From the NCBI RefSeq assembly GCF_026162625.1, contig NZ_JAOTBD010000002.1, forward strand, positions 62,001-126,000: a stretch of DNA of 64,000 nucleotides, in the 5' to 3' direction. The notes under the pieces are model-generated. The model had not been told where the DNA came from. It did not search any database and saw only the letters and a program-made list of their open reading frames with translations. Origin of the DNA: Paracoccus beibuensis (lineage in GTDB: Bacteria > Pseudomonadota > Alphaproteobacteria > Rhodobacterales > Rhodobacteraceae). This document shows positions 8,218 to 16,982 of the stretch, one piece after another (the stretch's first letter is position 1; each line of letters begins with the position of its first letter). The translations under genes and the position numbers were made by a program.

Positions 8218-9168
8218 TCAGGCGCGACCCAGCTTGGCAAGCCGCGCGTCGCGCAGGCGCGCGAAATCGTCACCGGCGTGATAGGACGACCGAGTCAGCG
8301 GCGTGGCCGACACCATGAGGAAGCCCTTGCCATAGGCAGCCTTCTCGTATCCCGAGAATTCCTCCGGGGTCACGAAGCGGTCGATCCGGTGATGCTTGGC
8401 GCTTGGCTGCAGGTACTGGCCGATGGTGATGAAGTCGATGTCGGCCGCGCGCATGTCGTCCATGACCTGCAACACGCCCTGCCGATCTTCGCCAAGACCC
8501 ACCATGATGCCGGACTTGGTAAACATCGTCGGGTCCAGTTCCTTGACCCGTTGCAGCAGCCGCAGCGAATGGAAGTATCGCGCACCCGGGCGGACAGAGG
8601 GGTAGAGCCCCGGCACCGTCTCCAGGTTGTGGTTGAAAACGTCGGGGCGGGCCTCGACCACGGTCTCCAGCGCACCGGGCGTGGACTTGAGGAAATCGGG
8701 CGTCAGCACCTCGATGGTCGACGAGGGCGAGCGGTGGCGAATCGCGCGAATGGTCTGCGCAAAATGCTCGGCCCCGCCGTCGTCCAGATCGTCGCGGTCG
8801 ACGCTGGTGATCACGACATGGTTCAAGCCAAGTTTCTGCACCGCATGCGCAACGCGGCCGGGCTCGAACGCGTCCAGCGACTGCGGCTTGCCGGTCGCGA
8901 CGTTGCAGAAGGTGCAGCCGCGGGTGCAGATCTCGCCCATGATCATCATGGTGGCGTGGCCCTGACTCCAGCATTCGCCCACATTGGGGCAGCCGGCTTC
9001 CTCACACACCGTGGACAGGCGATTTTCGCGCAGCAGGTCACGGGTCTGCTTGTAGCCGGCCGAGGTCGGGGCCTTGACCCTGATCCACTCCGGCTTCTTG
9101 GGCTGGGCCTGGTCGGGACGGTGCGCCTTTTCCGGGTGACGCTGATCCGGGATCCTGAGGTCGCGCAA
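8218..9168 (-). CDS. lipA: Lipoyl synthase
   Basis: A radical-SAM enzyme that inserts two sulfurs into protein-bound octanoyl groups to make lipoate for the 2-oxoacid dehydrogenases and glycine cleavage. The auxiliary 4Fe-4S ligands are in [12 protein letters not shown], and the radical-SAM CxxxCxxC motif is [20 protein letters not shown] and SGIMVGLGE are further family landmarks. I chose the TTG at 9168 ([14 protein letters not shown], with AAAGGA nine bases upstream). This gives 316 residues, the normal family length. An in-frame ATG at 9258 would add 30 non-conserved residues. Confidence 0.95.
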   Translation of the reverse strand: MRDLRIPDQRHPEKAHRPDQAQPKKPEWIRVKAPTSAGYKQTRDLLRENRLSTVCEEAGCPNVGECWSQGHATMMIMGEICTRGCTFCNVATGKPQSLDAFEPGRVAHAVQKLGLNHVVITSVDRDDLDDGGAEHFAQTIRAIRHRSPSSTIEVLTPDFLKSTPGALETVVEARPDVFNHNLETVPGLYPSVRPGARYFHSLRLLQRVKELDPTMFTKSGIMVGLGEDRQGVLQVMDDMRAADIDFITIGQYLQPSAKHHRIDRFVTPEEFSGYEKAAYGKGFLMVSATPLTRSSYHAGDDFARLRDARLAKLGRA

Positions 9169-9347
9169 GGTCTTGGTCCTTTCGGTCGCGGTTCGGGCAG
9201 AAATAGTCCCTCTGTAAGCCGTTGGCAACGCATGACCGGATTGCTGCGCCTGCGGCATTGCCCTTGCTGCGGTGCGGCGCTAGGAACCGGACGGGAGGAG
9301 CCGCCGGCATCGCAGAGGCGGTGCCCTGAACTATCACAGGAGTCCCG

Positions 9348-9896
9348 ATGAAGCCCGGATCGAAACTGCCTAACGTCACCTTCCGCACCCGCGTCCGCGA
9401 CGAATCCGTCGGCGGGAGCAATCCTTACCGCTGGCAGGAAATGACGACCGACGACTACTTCGCAGGCAAGCGGGTTGTCCTGTTCTCGCTGCCCGGCGCG
9501 TTCACGCCGACCTGCTCCACCTACCAACTGCCCGGTTTCGAGAAGGCGTTCGGCGGGATGGAGAAGCTGGGGATCGACGCGATCTATTGCATGTCGGTCA
9601 ACGACAGCTTCGTGATGAACCAGTGGGCCAAGGCACAGGACCTGAAGAACGTCACGGTTATTCCTGACGGATCGGGCGAATTCACCGACAAGGTCGGCAT
9701 GCTGGTCCGCAAGGACAACCTGGGCTTCGGCGCCCGCAGCTGGCGTTATGCCGCCGTCATCAACGACGGCACGGTCGAGGCCTGGTTCGAGGAGCCCGGC
9801 CGCTGCGACGACTGCGCCGACGATCCCTACGGCGAGACCTCGCCCGAGGCTGTCCTGGCCTGGCTGCAGACCGTCAAGGTCGCCGAGCCGGCCTGA
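9348..9896 (+). CDS. Peroxiredoxin (Prx5-like)
   Basis: A 182-residue thiol peroxidase. The peroxidatic Cys lies in PGAFTPTCSTYQLPGF, the hallmark of the Prx5 subfamily. The resolving region CDDCADDPYGETSPE is near the C-terminus, as in the bacterial members of this group. It should reduce H2O2 and organic hydroperoxides in the cytoplasm with a glutathione- or thioredoxin-type reductant. It is convergent with oxyR (seven bases between stop codons), and katA follows beyond, so this is a peroxide-defence locus. The ATG is preceded by AGGAG. Confidence 0.93.
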   Translation: MKPGSKLPNVTFRTRVRDESVGGSNPYRWQEMTTDDYFAGKRVVLFSLPGAFTPTCSTYQLPGFEKAFGGMEKLGIDAIYCMSVNDSFVMNQWAKAQDLKNVTVIPDGSGEFTDKVGMLVRKDNLGFGARSWRYAAVINDGTVEAWFEEPGRCDDCADDPYGETSPEAVLAWLQTVKVAEPA

Positions 9897-9903
9897 CCCG
9901 GCC

Positions 9904-10818
9904 CTACGCGATGTCGTCGCGCAGCAGCGGCTGCGCGGCGGCTCTCATGACGGAAGCGAGGTCGTCGAACCAACCCGCCGTGGGCGTCGAAGCTCGGTGC
10001 ACCAGCATCACCTGTCGTGCGGGCTGCGGTTCGGGAAAGGCCACCGCCTTCAGCCCCGGTGCTGCCGCAAGCTCTTGCCGCCGCGCAATTTGGGGCAGGA
10101 ATGTCAGCCCCATCCCCTGCGCCGCCAGGCGGCACAGCGTCGAGAGCGAAGCGGCCCCCATGTCCAGCCGGCTGGACCGCCTGCCAAGGCCGCAGACTTC
10201 CAGTGCCTGGTCGCCAAGGCAATGCCCTTCGTCCAGAAGCAGCAACTGTCCCGGATCGAGCGCCGTCGGCGAGACTGCCCGCGGCCCCAGACCCGCCAAC
10301 CGTGCCTCACTGCCCGCCAGCAGGAAGCGGTCCGTGAACAGCGGCACGGCGGCAAAGCCGTCATCCTCGGGCGGAGAGGCCACGACGATGGCATCAAGCC
10401 GCCCGTTGGACAGCTCGTCCAACAGGCGGTCGGTCAGCGCCTCTCTCAGGTGCAGGTCCTGTCCGATGTCGCGCGCCCGCAGCATCGGCAGCGCCTCGGG
10501 CAGCAGGTAGGGCGCGACCGTCGGGATCATCCCCAGCATCAGGCGACCGCCCTGCCCGGGCTGGCGCATCCCTTGCTCCAGCACGCTCATCTGGGCCAGC
10601 ACGCGCCTTGCGTGGTCCTCCAGCGCCCGCCCTTTCGGCGTCAGGACGACACCCGCCGGCGTTCGCTCGACCAGCCGCGCACGGACTGCTTCCTCAAGCG
10701 CGCGGATCTGCATGGAGAGCGCCGGCTGGGTGACATTCATCACCTCGGCGGCGCGGGTGAAATGCGCTTCCTGTGTAAGTGCCAAGAAGTAGCGAAGCTG
10801 GCGCAACGTGATGTTCAT
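9904..10818 (-). CDS. oxyR: Peroxide-sensing LysR-type activator OxyR
   Basis: A 304-residue LysR-family protein. The N-terminal winged HTH reads [19 protein letters not shown]. Two Cys in [13 protein letters not shown] (about residues 200 and 209) match the redox pair of E. coli OxyR, which forms a disulfide on oxidation. It is transcribed divergently from the catalase gene across 94 bases, the classic arrangement for an activator controlling katA and itself. Length and domain order are normal. Confidence 0.93.
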   Translation of the reverse strand: MNITLRQLRYFLALTQEAHFTRAAEVMNVTQPALSMQIRALEEAVRARLVERTPAGVVLTPKGRALEDHARRVLAQMSVLEQGMRQPGQGGRLMLGMIPTVAPYLLPEALPMLRARDIGQDLHLREALTDRLLDELSNGRLDAIVVASPPEDDGFAAVPLFTDRFLLAGSEARLAGLGPRAVSPTALDPGQLLLLDEGHCLGDQALEVCGLGRRSSRLDMGAASLSTLCRLAAQGMGLTFLPQIARRQELAAAPGLKAVAFPEPQPARQVMLVHRASTPTAGWFDDLASVMRAAAQPLLRDDIA

Positions 10819-10912
10819 AAGGCTTACTGATCCAAATCAACAGAAATCTCAATTTCAATTTATCTACTGTGCAGCGCATCTTCAAGCTGGGCACAGCAAG
10901 AGGGAACAAAAG
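10819..10912. promoter_or_regulatory. oxyR–katA divergent control region
   Basis: A 94-base AT-rich island between the two divergent start codons. It contains TGATCCAAATCA (an interrupted palindrome with TGAT/ATCA arms, around 10828-10839) and AT-rich runs such as AAATCTCAATTTCAATTTATC. LysR proteins bind such imperfect dyads in divergent regions, so this is where OxyR should bind. I did not find a clean match to the four-box OxyR consensus. Confidence 0.5.
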
Positions 10913-12403
10913 ATGAGCCAACATGATCAATCCAGCCGTCCGCGCATGACCACCACGGCGGGCGCACCCGTGGCTTCGAACCAGAACAGCGAGACCGCGG
11001 GGCCTCGTGGTCCGCTTCTGATGCAGGATTATCAGCTTCTGGAAAAGCTGGCCCATCAGAACCGCGAGCGGATCCCCGAACGCGTCGTTCATGCCAAGGG
11101 CTGGGGCGCCTTCGGCACGTTCACGGTCACGAACGACATCACACAATACAGCTGCGCCTCGATCTTCTCGCAGGTCGGCAACACGACCGAGATGCTGGCG
11201 CGGTTTTCGACCGTGGCGGGCGAACAGGGCGCGGCCGACCACGAACGCGATGTTCGCGGCTTCGCGTTGAAGTTCTATACCGACGAGGGCAACTGGGACG
11301 TCGTGGGCAACAACACGCCGGTGTTCTTCGTGCGTGACCCGCTGAAGTTCCCGGATTTCATCCACACCCAGAAGCGCCACCCGCGCACCAACCTGCGCAG
11401 CCCGACTGCCATGTGGGACTTCTGGGGTCAGCAGCCCGAATCGCTGCACCAGGTGACCATCCTGATGTCGGACCGTGGCCTGCCCCAGGACCCGACCTTC
11501 ATGAACGGCTATGGCAGCCACACCTATTCCTTCTGGAACAAGGACGGCGAGCGGTTCTGGGTCAAGTTCCACTTCAAGACCCAGCAGGGTCACCGCTTCT
11601 ACACCAACGGCGAAGCCGCCGAGATCATCGGCCATTCGCGCGAAGGCTATCAGGAGGCGCTGTTCGGCAAGATCGAGGCCGGAGATCATCCGCGCTGGAA
11701 GATGATGGTCCAGGTCATGCCGGAACTGGATGCCGAAAGGACGCACTACGATCCGTTCGACCTGACGAAGGTTTGGCCGCACGCGGATTATCCCCTGATC
11801 GAGGTCGGAGAGTTCGTGCTGAACCGCAATGCCGACAACTACTTTGCGCAGATCGAGCAGGCCGCGTTCAGCCCGTCGAACAAGGTTCGCGGCATCGGCT
11901 ATTCACCCGACAAGATGCTGCAGGCGCGGGTCTTCAGCTATGCCGACGCGCATCGCTATCGGCTTGGGACGCATTTCGAACATCTGCCGGTGAACGCGCC
12001 CAAGTGCCCGGTCCACCACTACCACAAGGACGGGCAGATGAACTTCTTCGGCCACCAGTCCGGCAGTCGCGATGCCTATTATGAGCCGAACAGCTTCGGC
12101 GGTGCAGTCGAAGATCCCGCGTTCCTAGAACCGCCGCTGAAGATCTCGGGCGACGCCGGGCGTCACCCGCATCAACAGGAGATCGACGACTATTCCCAAG
12201 TCCGCGCGCTGCACGACAACGTTTTGACGGCGGAAGAGCGTGGCCGGCTCTACAAGAATCTGGCCGCGGCCATGGAGGGGGCCGATGAAGCGGTGCTGGT
12301 TCGCGCGCTGGAGCATTTCGACCGCATCAACCCCGCCTATGGTGCGGGCATCCGTGCGGCGCGGGCCGAGTTGGCCCAGAAGCACCGCCACGCCGCCGAA
12401 TGA
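10913..12403 (+). CDS. katA: Haem catalase
   Basis: A 496-residue monofunctional catalase that dismutates H2O2. The distal His is in [12 protein letters not shown] (about residue 60), the distal Asn region is [20 protein letters not shown], and the proximal Tyr haem ligand is in [14 protein letters not shown]. Its size puts it among the small-subunit catalases. I start at ATG 10913 ([12 protein letters not shown]) behind GGGAACAAAAG. The longer frame from 10808 would run through the regulatory region and was rejected. It is probably activated by the divergent oxyR. Confidence 0.95.
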   Translation: MSQHDQSSRPRMTTTAGAPVASNQNSETAGPRGPLLMQDYQLLEKLAHQNRERIPERVVHAKGWGAFGTFTVTNDITQYSCASIFSQVGNTTEMLARFSTVAGEQGAADHERDVRGFALKFYTDEGNWDVVGNNTPVFFVRDPLKFPDFIHTQKRHPRTNLRSPTAMWDFWGQQPESLHQVTILMSDRGLPQDPTFMNGYGSHTYSFWNKDGERFWVKFHFKTQQGHRFYTNGEAAEIIGHSREGYQEALFGKIEAGDHPRWKMMVQVMPELDAERTHYDPFDLTKVWPHADYPLIEVGEFVLNRNADNYFAQIEQAAFSPSNKVRGIGYSPDKMLQARVFSYADAHRYRLGTHFEHLPVNAPKCPVHHYHKDGQMNFFGHQSGSRDAYYEPNSFGGAVEDPAFLEPPLKISGDAGRHPHQQEIDDYSQVRALHDNVLTAEERGRLYKNLAAAMEGADEAVLVRALEHFDRINPAYGAGIRAARAELAQKHRHAAE

Positions 12404-12414
12404 TGCACCCGACC

Positions 12415-12438
12415 GGGGCGCGCCGACGCGCGCGCCCC
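12415..12438. terminator. GC-rich hairpin between convergent genes
   Basis: GGGGCGCGC and GCGCGCCCC form a perfect nine-base-pair stem with a six-base loop, placed between the ends of katA (plus) and the DUF6456 gene (minus). It lacks a T-run on the plus side but could serve both genes. Confidence 0.5.
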
Positions 12439-12446
12439 GCAGTATT

Positions 12447-13595
12447 TCAGCCGATCAGCGGCGAGCCCTTGCCATAGGTTTCGGCATAGTGACGCTCCAG
12501 CCGCATCAGGGCCAGACGAAGTACGATCTTGCCCGAGCGGGCCGACCAGCCCAACCGACGCTCGGTCAGTTCGACCCCCTCGAGGAAGCAGCAGACGCGC
12601 AGGACGATGTCGCCCATGCCGGGTCCCAGTTCGCGAAGTGCCACGGCCACGCGGTCGCGTGCCGATTCGGACCCGCCGCGATAGCCCGAGCCCCCACGCG
12701 AGACATCAATGCCGGCGGTCATGAAGCCATCCCAGTTCTGCGTGACGCGGGGGCCCATCTGCGCCAGTTCGAAATCCTCTCGCAGACGCTCGGCGGCCGA
12801 GACCAGGCCGGGTGTCAGGAAGGCCTCGCCCATGTGGTCACGACGGCGCGCCAGCACCAGCAACGGGCTCTCCGCGATGTTGATGCGGGTGCGCCGCTTG
12901 CGCCCATCCTCGGGGTCGTCGATCACGCGGTCTTCCCAGATGCGATGATGGTCGGCGTGATCCGCGCCGGCATGCAGGAAGGCGGCGGGTGCCTCGGCCA
13001 TTCCCTCTTTCGGAACCGTGACGGGCTGGGCATCCACGAAGGCTTCGGGTCCCATGAATTTGCCACGCTGGCGCGGCGACCGCAGCATCCCCCGCAGAGC
13101 CTCGCGTCCGGCCGGTGCGATCAGGTAGCGCTGGATGCGACCGCCGTCGCCGGTCTGCACGATCCACCCCCTCAGCGCCATCGTCTCGGCTAGGGCGCGG
13201 TCCAGGACGGCGGTGCGGATATCGTCGCGTGTGACGATGGCTTTCTCCATCCCCGGAGCCGTGGCCATGACCGCACCCGGCTCTGCCAGTCGGCGCAGCA
13301 CGCGAAGCGCCTGCCGCTCGTCCACTGCGGACCGCGCTGGCCGTGCCTCGATCGCGCTGTCGACCAGCGGGTCGTCCCGCTTCGCCTCGAACCTGCGGAT
13401 ACGGCGAAGGATGGTCGAGGCATGACAGCCCGCCTCGCGCGCCAAAGCCCGGATGGTTACGCCGTGTTCGACATGGCGCAGGTACAGCCGAGCATCCTGC
13501 GTCATCTCGTCGTTTCCAGCGGCGATTCGTTGCTCCTGCGAACGATGCTCCGCGACGGCCGACTGAATTGCGAAGTCACCGGTCAAAATCGTCAT
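12447..13595 (-). CDS. DUF6456-type helix-turn-helix protein
   Basis: A 382-residue protein. Near residue 45 it has an HTH-like segment with GVTIRALAREAGCHASTILRR, typical of a resolvase/Mu-type recognition helix. The C-terminal ~200 residues contain NIAESPLLVLARRRD and VCCFLEGVELTERRLGWSAR, which I associate with the DUF6456 family of Rhodobacterales, thought to be DNA-binding. ATG 13595 is chosen (MTILTGDFAIQ, with GGGA upstream). The extension to 13706 begins in non-conserved sequence. It is divergent from the DUF6477 gene, a pairing I recall as common in this order. Confidence 0.75.
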   Translation of the reverse strand: MTILTGDFAIQSAVAEHRSQEQRIAAGNDEMTQDARLYLRHVEHGVTIRALAREAGCHASTILRRIRRFEAKRDDPLVDSAIEARPARSAVDERQALRVLRRLAEPGAVMATAPGMEKAIVTRDDIRTAVLDRALAETMALRGWIVQTGDGGRIQRYLIAPAGREALRGMLRSPRQRGKFMGPEAFVDAQPVTVPKEGMAEAPAAFLHAGADHADHHRIWEDRVIDDPEDGRKRRTRINIAESPLLVLARRRDHMGEAFLTPGLVSAAERLREDFELAQMGPRVTQNWDGFMTAGIDVSRGGSGYRGGSESARDRVAVALRELGPGMGDIVLRVCCFLEGVELTERRLGWSARSGKIVLRLALMRLERHYAETYGKGSPLIG

Positions 13596-13810
13596 GTCAG
13601 GTCCCTTGTCGTCCTCGGGCAGTCCGGCAGGTAACCACCCTGGGTTGAATTTTTCCCTGTTGGTTAACAGGAAGTTTCTGCACATAGCCGCAACATTCCC
13701 TAACAATTCCTAAAGAATCCTTCCTAGGGCGCGCGATGCGACAAGGGTTTCGGCAACACAACCTTGGGTTGTGTGAAGCTGATCACGTAGCGCATCACCG
13801 AGGATTGCCC

Positions 13811-14143
13811 ATGACTGCATCATCCAACATCATCGTTTTTCGTCCGCGGCCGACGAATCACGGCCTACGCCGGCCCGGCACGTTGATCCGCGCCGCCCGC
13901 GAAGGGCAGAAGGGCTGGAAGCGGGGCCGGGACCTGGCACGGGTCCTGCGCAGCGATCACGTCCCCGCACCCGCCGCCGCACTGGCACGCCTGCGCGCCG
14001 AGGAGGAGATCCAGAACGAGCTGCGCCTTGTTCAGGCAGCCGACTACGACATAAAGCGCCACGTCCTCTTGATGATCGCGATCCTCGCCGAGATGCGGGC
14101 AGCCGTGGACGCCGAGCCGCTGCCGACCGCGCATGCAATGTGA
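13811..14143 (+). CDS. DUF6477-type small protein
   Basis: A 110-residue basic protein beginning MTASSNIIVFRPRP. It contains RRPGTLIRAAREGQKGWKRG and a C-terminal helix rich in Glu and Arg (LRAEEEIQNELR). This matches the DUF6477 family of Rhodobacterales; function is unknown. It is divergent from the DUF6456 gene across 215 bases, so the two may be linked by regulation. Its stop codon directly abuts the 3' end of the convergent ATPase gene, with no spacer. Confidence 0.7.
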   Translation: MTASSNIIVFRPRPTNHGLRRPGTLIRAAREGQKGWKRGRDLARVLRSDHVPAPAAALARLRAEEEIQNELRLVQAADYDIKRHVLLMIAILAEMRAAVDAEPLPTAHAM

Positions 14144-15679
14144 CTATCGGCGCGACCGGAGCAGCGAGCCCAGCACACCCCTGACAAGCGCCTTGCCGGT
14201 CCTGGTCCCCAGTTGCCGTGCAAGGCTCTTGCCGAAGGTCTCGACGATCCCGTCCGAGCGAGAGCGGCTGCGGGCCTGCTTCACCGGCGCCTTATCCCCC
14301 GCCGGCTTGCGCCCGTTCTGGGGCATCCGGAACAGATCGTCGTCCGTCACCTTCTCCGCCGTCGCGGCCCGCCTCGCCAGTATCTCGTGCGCCGAGTCGC
14401 GGTCCACGGTCTTGTCGTACTTCAATCCGAGCGGCGAGGTATTCAGGATGTCGCGTCGGGCCTCTGGCGCGATGGGCCCCAGTTGGCTGAAGGGCGGCCG
14501 GATCAGCGTCCGCTGCGCCACACCGGGCGTTCCCTTGCTGTCGAGGAAAGAGGTCACTGCCTCTCCGGTGCCGACCTGCTGGATGGCTTCCGCCACGTCG
14601 AAATCGGGATTCGCACGATAATTTTCGGCCGCCTGGCGCAGGGCCTTCTGATCCTTGGCGGTGAAGGCCCGAAGGGCATGCTGGACCCTGTTGCCCAGCT
14701 GCCCCAGCACCGCATCCGGGATATCGGTCGGGCTTTGCGTCACGAACCAGATGCTGACGCCCTTGGACCGGATCAGCCGCGCAACCTGCTCGACCTTGTC
14801 GACTAGCGCTTTCGGGGCGCCGTCGAACAGAAGATGCGCTTCGTCGAAGAAGAACGCGAGGCGCGGTTTTTCGGGATCCCCGACCTCCGGCAGCTGTTCG
14901 AACAGTTCGGAAAGAAGCCACAGCAGGAGGGTCGCATAAAGTCGCGGCGCATTCATCAACCGGTCCGCCGACAGGATGTTGATGACGCCCTTTCCGTCTG
15001 GCGCCTGCCGGATGATGTCCGCCAGTTCCAATGCCGGTTCTCCGAACAGCCGATCACCGCCTTCGCCTTCAAGCACCAGAAGCGCCCTCTGGATCGCGCC
15101 GACGCTGGCCGCGCTGACATTGCCGTAGCGCAGTGACAGGTCCGACGCGTTCTGCCCAACCCAGATCAGCATCGACTGCAGGTCCTTGAGGTCCAGAAGC
15201 GGCAGCCCCTCCTCGTCGGCGACCCGGAAGGCGATGTTCATCACGCCCTCCTGCACCTCCGTCAGTTCCAGCAGGCGCGACAGAAGCAGCGGGCCCAACT
15301 CGGACACGGTGGTGCGCACCGGGTGGCCCTTCTCGGCCCAGACATCCCAGAACGTCACCGGGAACGCCTGGTACTCAAGGTCCAACCCGATCTTCTGCGC
15401 GCGCGAGGCGAAGGCCTCGTGCAGCTTGCCGTCTGCCGAACCGGCGACGGCCATGCCGCCCAGATCGCCCTTCACGTCCGCCATGAACACGGGCACCCCG
15501 GCCAGCGACAGGCTCTCGGCCAGCGTCTGGAGCGTGACGGTCTTGCCGGTTCCCGTGGCCCCCGCGATCAGCCCGTGTCGGTTGGCCTGGCGCAGCAGCA
15601 GCGATTCGGCCGCGGTATAGCCCGCACCTGCGCCACCAACGAAAGCAGCTGCTGATGCAAGGTCCAGAACAGGGTACAT
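14144..15679 (-). CDS. HerA-like ATPase (DUF853)
   Basis: A 511-residue P-loop ATPase. Walker A is GATGTGKT (about residue 40), followed by VFMADVKGDLGG. A Walker B-type strand is LAFFFDEAHLLFDGAPK, and SIWFVTQSPTDIPDAVL gives the sensor region of HerA/FtsK-type motors. DUF853 members are cytoplasmic and of unclear function, distinct from the archaeal HerA–NurA repair pair; no nuclease gene adjoins it. Several starts exist. ATG 15679 (MYPVLDLAS) has GAAAGG at good spacing. ATG 15685 and GTG 15721 are alternatives. Confidence 0.85.
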   Translation of the reverse strand: MYPVLDLASAAAFVGGAGAGYTAAESLLLRQANRHGLIAGATGTGKTVTLQTLAESLSLAGVPVFMADVKGDLGGMAVAGSADGKLHEAFASRAQKIGLDLEYQAFPVTFWDVWAEKGHPVRTTVSELGPLLLSRLLELTEVQEGVMNIAFRVADEEGLPLLDLKDLQSMLIWVGQNASDLSLRYGNVSAASVGAIQRALLVLEGEGGDRLFGEPALELADIIRQAPDGKGVINILSADRLMNAPRLYATLLLWLLSELFEQLPEVGDPEKPRLAFFFDEAHLLFDGAPKALVDKVEQVARLIRSKGVSIWFVTQSPTDIPDAVLGQLGNRVQHALRAFTAKDQKALRQAAENYRANPDFDVAEAIQQVGTGEAVTSFLDSKGTPGVAQRTLIRPPFSQLGPIAPEARRDILNTSPLGLKYDKTVDRDSAHEILARRAATAEKVTDDDLFRMPQNGRKPAGDKAPVKQARSRSRSDGIVETFGKSLARQLGTRTGKALVRGVLGSLLRSRR

Positions 15680-15739
15680 GACCATCCTTTCTTGCCGATC
15701 CTGCGCAACGCGCTCTTTCACAAGACAATCTTAATCTCT

Positions 15740-15830
15740 GCGTGGCAAGTTCAGCTTGTCAGGATCGATCGGACGACCCGGACCTTCCTCCCTGTTGGAA
15801 TGCCGCGCCCGTCAAAGGCGCGGCTTTTTC
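15740..15830 (+). ncRNA. Candidate small RNA with anti-SD-like motif
   Basis: A strong plus-strand terminator (15802-15829) has no coding frame ahead of it, since the nearest gene upstream is on the minus strand. The bases just before the hairpin read ACCTTCCTCCCTGTTGG, an anti-Shine–Dalgarno-like CCTCCC stretch seen in the loops of several alphaproteobacterial small RNAs. The 5' end is a guess and no promoter could be fixed, so this is a candidate only. Confidence 0.35.
15802..15829 (+). terminator. Rho-independent terminator
   Basis: GCCGCGCC pairs with GGCGCGGC (eight base pairs, seven-base loop) and is followed directly by TTTTT at 15825-15829. It is one of the cleanest intrinsic terminators in the window. 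It must end a transcript starting in the 120 bases upstream or act as a barrier. Confidence 0.75.
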
Positions 15831-15923
15831 CATCAACCCCTTGGAATGAGTCCTGTTGACGGATCACCGCGGCAGGATTAGCGTGCGACGCAATAATGAC
15901 CGGCCAGTCCGGCAGGGAGCGTC

Positions 15924-16085
15924 ATGCACAGGGGCCGCGGTGAAAACTGCGGCCCTTTCTACGTGACAGACGCACGAGCGGCACATCCGGTTCCCGACGC
16001 GCATCGTCAGCGCTTCATCGCGCAGATCAGCATCATGCAGCCGGGTCAAGCCAAGGTGACCGACATGGCCCCGCGGAAGGCCTGA
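15924..16085 (+). CDS. Possible small protein, unknown
   Basis: A 53-codon frame beginning MHRGRGENCGPFYVTDARA and ending DMAPRKA, with GGGAG seven bases before the ATG. The sequence is basic and has no membrane segment or motif I recognise. The bases use codons ending in G or C as the neighbours do, which is weak support for coding. The opposite strand is also open here. It lies between the terminator at 15.8 kb and the IalB gene. Confidence 0.3.
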   Translation: MHRGRGENCGPFYVTDARAAHPVPDAHRQRFIAQISIMQPGQAKVTDMAPRKA

Positions 16086-16145
16086 CATCGGCAGAATGTC
16101 GTGCTAGGTCAATTCCAATGCGTTGAGCAAAAGGAAGAAAACTTC

Positions 16146-16940
16146 ATGTCGATCAAGTCCTCGCACGCACTGCTGGCAGCGCTTGCGCTGATGGCCGGGC
16201 CGGCCTCCGCGCAAGATGCCGCGACCCCGGCGCCGGTCGAAAGCCCGACCGCCGCACAGCCGGCCGATGCCGCACCCGCTGACACCACGGCCACCCCGCC
16301 CGCGGAAACCGCGCCTGCGGCCGAAGCGCCCGCTGCCGACGCCGCGCCCGCTGCCGACGCTGCACCGGCAACCGCTGGTGCGGACGCTGCCGATCAGACC
16401 GGCAGCTATTACGCCAAGTCGGAGCATGGCGAATGGACGATCCGCTGCATCCGGGCAGGCCAGGGCAAGGACCCCTGCGAACTCTACAAGCTGCTCGTCG
16501 ATGATGAAGAAAGCCCGGTGGCCGAACTGACGTTGATTCCGCTGGCGAATGGCGACGTCGCCGCAGGTGCGACCCTGGTGGCACCGCTGGAGACCGACTT
16601 GATCGCGGGTCTGGGCTTCCAGGTCGACAATGGCGAGACGCGCGGCTATCCGTTCAGCTTCTGCGCACCCGTCGGCTGCGTGGCGCGCCTCGGCTTCACG
16701 GAACAGGAACTGACGGCGATGAAGCGCGGCGGCAATGCCTCGATCGAGCTTCTGCCCTTCGGCGGTGATCGGGAAAACCCAGTGAACCTGGAATTCACGC
16801 TCTCGGGCTTCACCGCGGCCTTCGATGAGCTTGCCGCCTATGCAGCCGCCCCTGCGCCCGAAGCAGAGACCCCGGCTGCGGAAACCGGTGCGGGAGATGG
16901 TGCCGCACCGGCAGATGAGGGCACCGCGCCCGCAGAATGA
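16146..16940 (+). CDS. Invasion-associated locus B (IalB) family exported protein
   Basis: A 264-residue protein. A signal peptide (MSIKSSHALLAALALMAGPASA, cleavage near ASA-QD) is followed by a ~75-residue Ala/Pro-rich linker. The IalB fold then includes EWTIRCIRAGQGKDPCELYK and CAPVGCVARLGF, with paired Cys likely to form disulfides. A second low-complexity Pro/Ala/Glu tail closes the protein. IalB proteins are periplasmic or outer-membrane linked; in free-living alphaproteobacteria the role is unknown. ATG 16146 is the only start that gives a signal peptide. Confidence 0.85.
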   Translation: MSIKSSHALLAALALMAGPASAQDAATPAPVESPTAAQPADAAPADTTATPPAETAPAAEAPAADAAPAADAAPATAGADAADQTGSYYAKSEHGEWTIRCIRAGQGKDPCELYKLLVDDEESPVAELTLIPLANGDVAAGATLVAPLETDLIAGLGFQVDNGETRGYPFSFCAPVGCVARLGFTEQELTAMKRGGNASIELLPFGGDRENPVNLEFTLSGFTAAFDELAAYAAAPAPEAETPAAETGAGDGAAPADEGTAPAE

Positions 16941-16957
16941 TCGGCGGAAGATACCGG

Positions 16958-16979
16958 ACCGCGCCACGTGGCGCGGTTC
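16958..16979. terminator. Palindromic terminator between convergent genes
   Basis: ACCGCGCC and GGCGCGGT form an eight-base-pair stem around ACGT, followed by TTCC on the plus strand. It sits in the 42-base gap between the IalB gene (plus) and the KAS gene (minus) and could serve both. Confidence 0.6.
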
Positions 16980-16982
16980 CTC

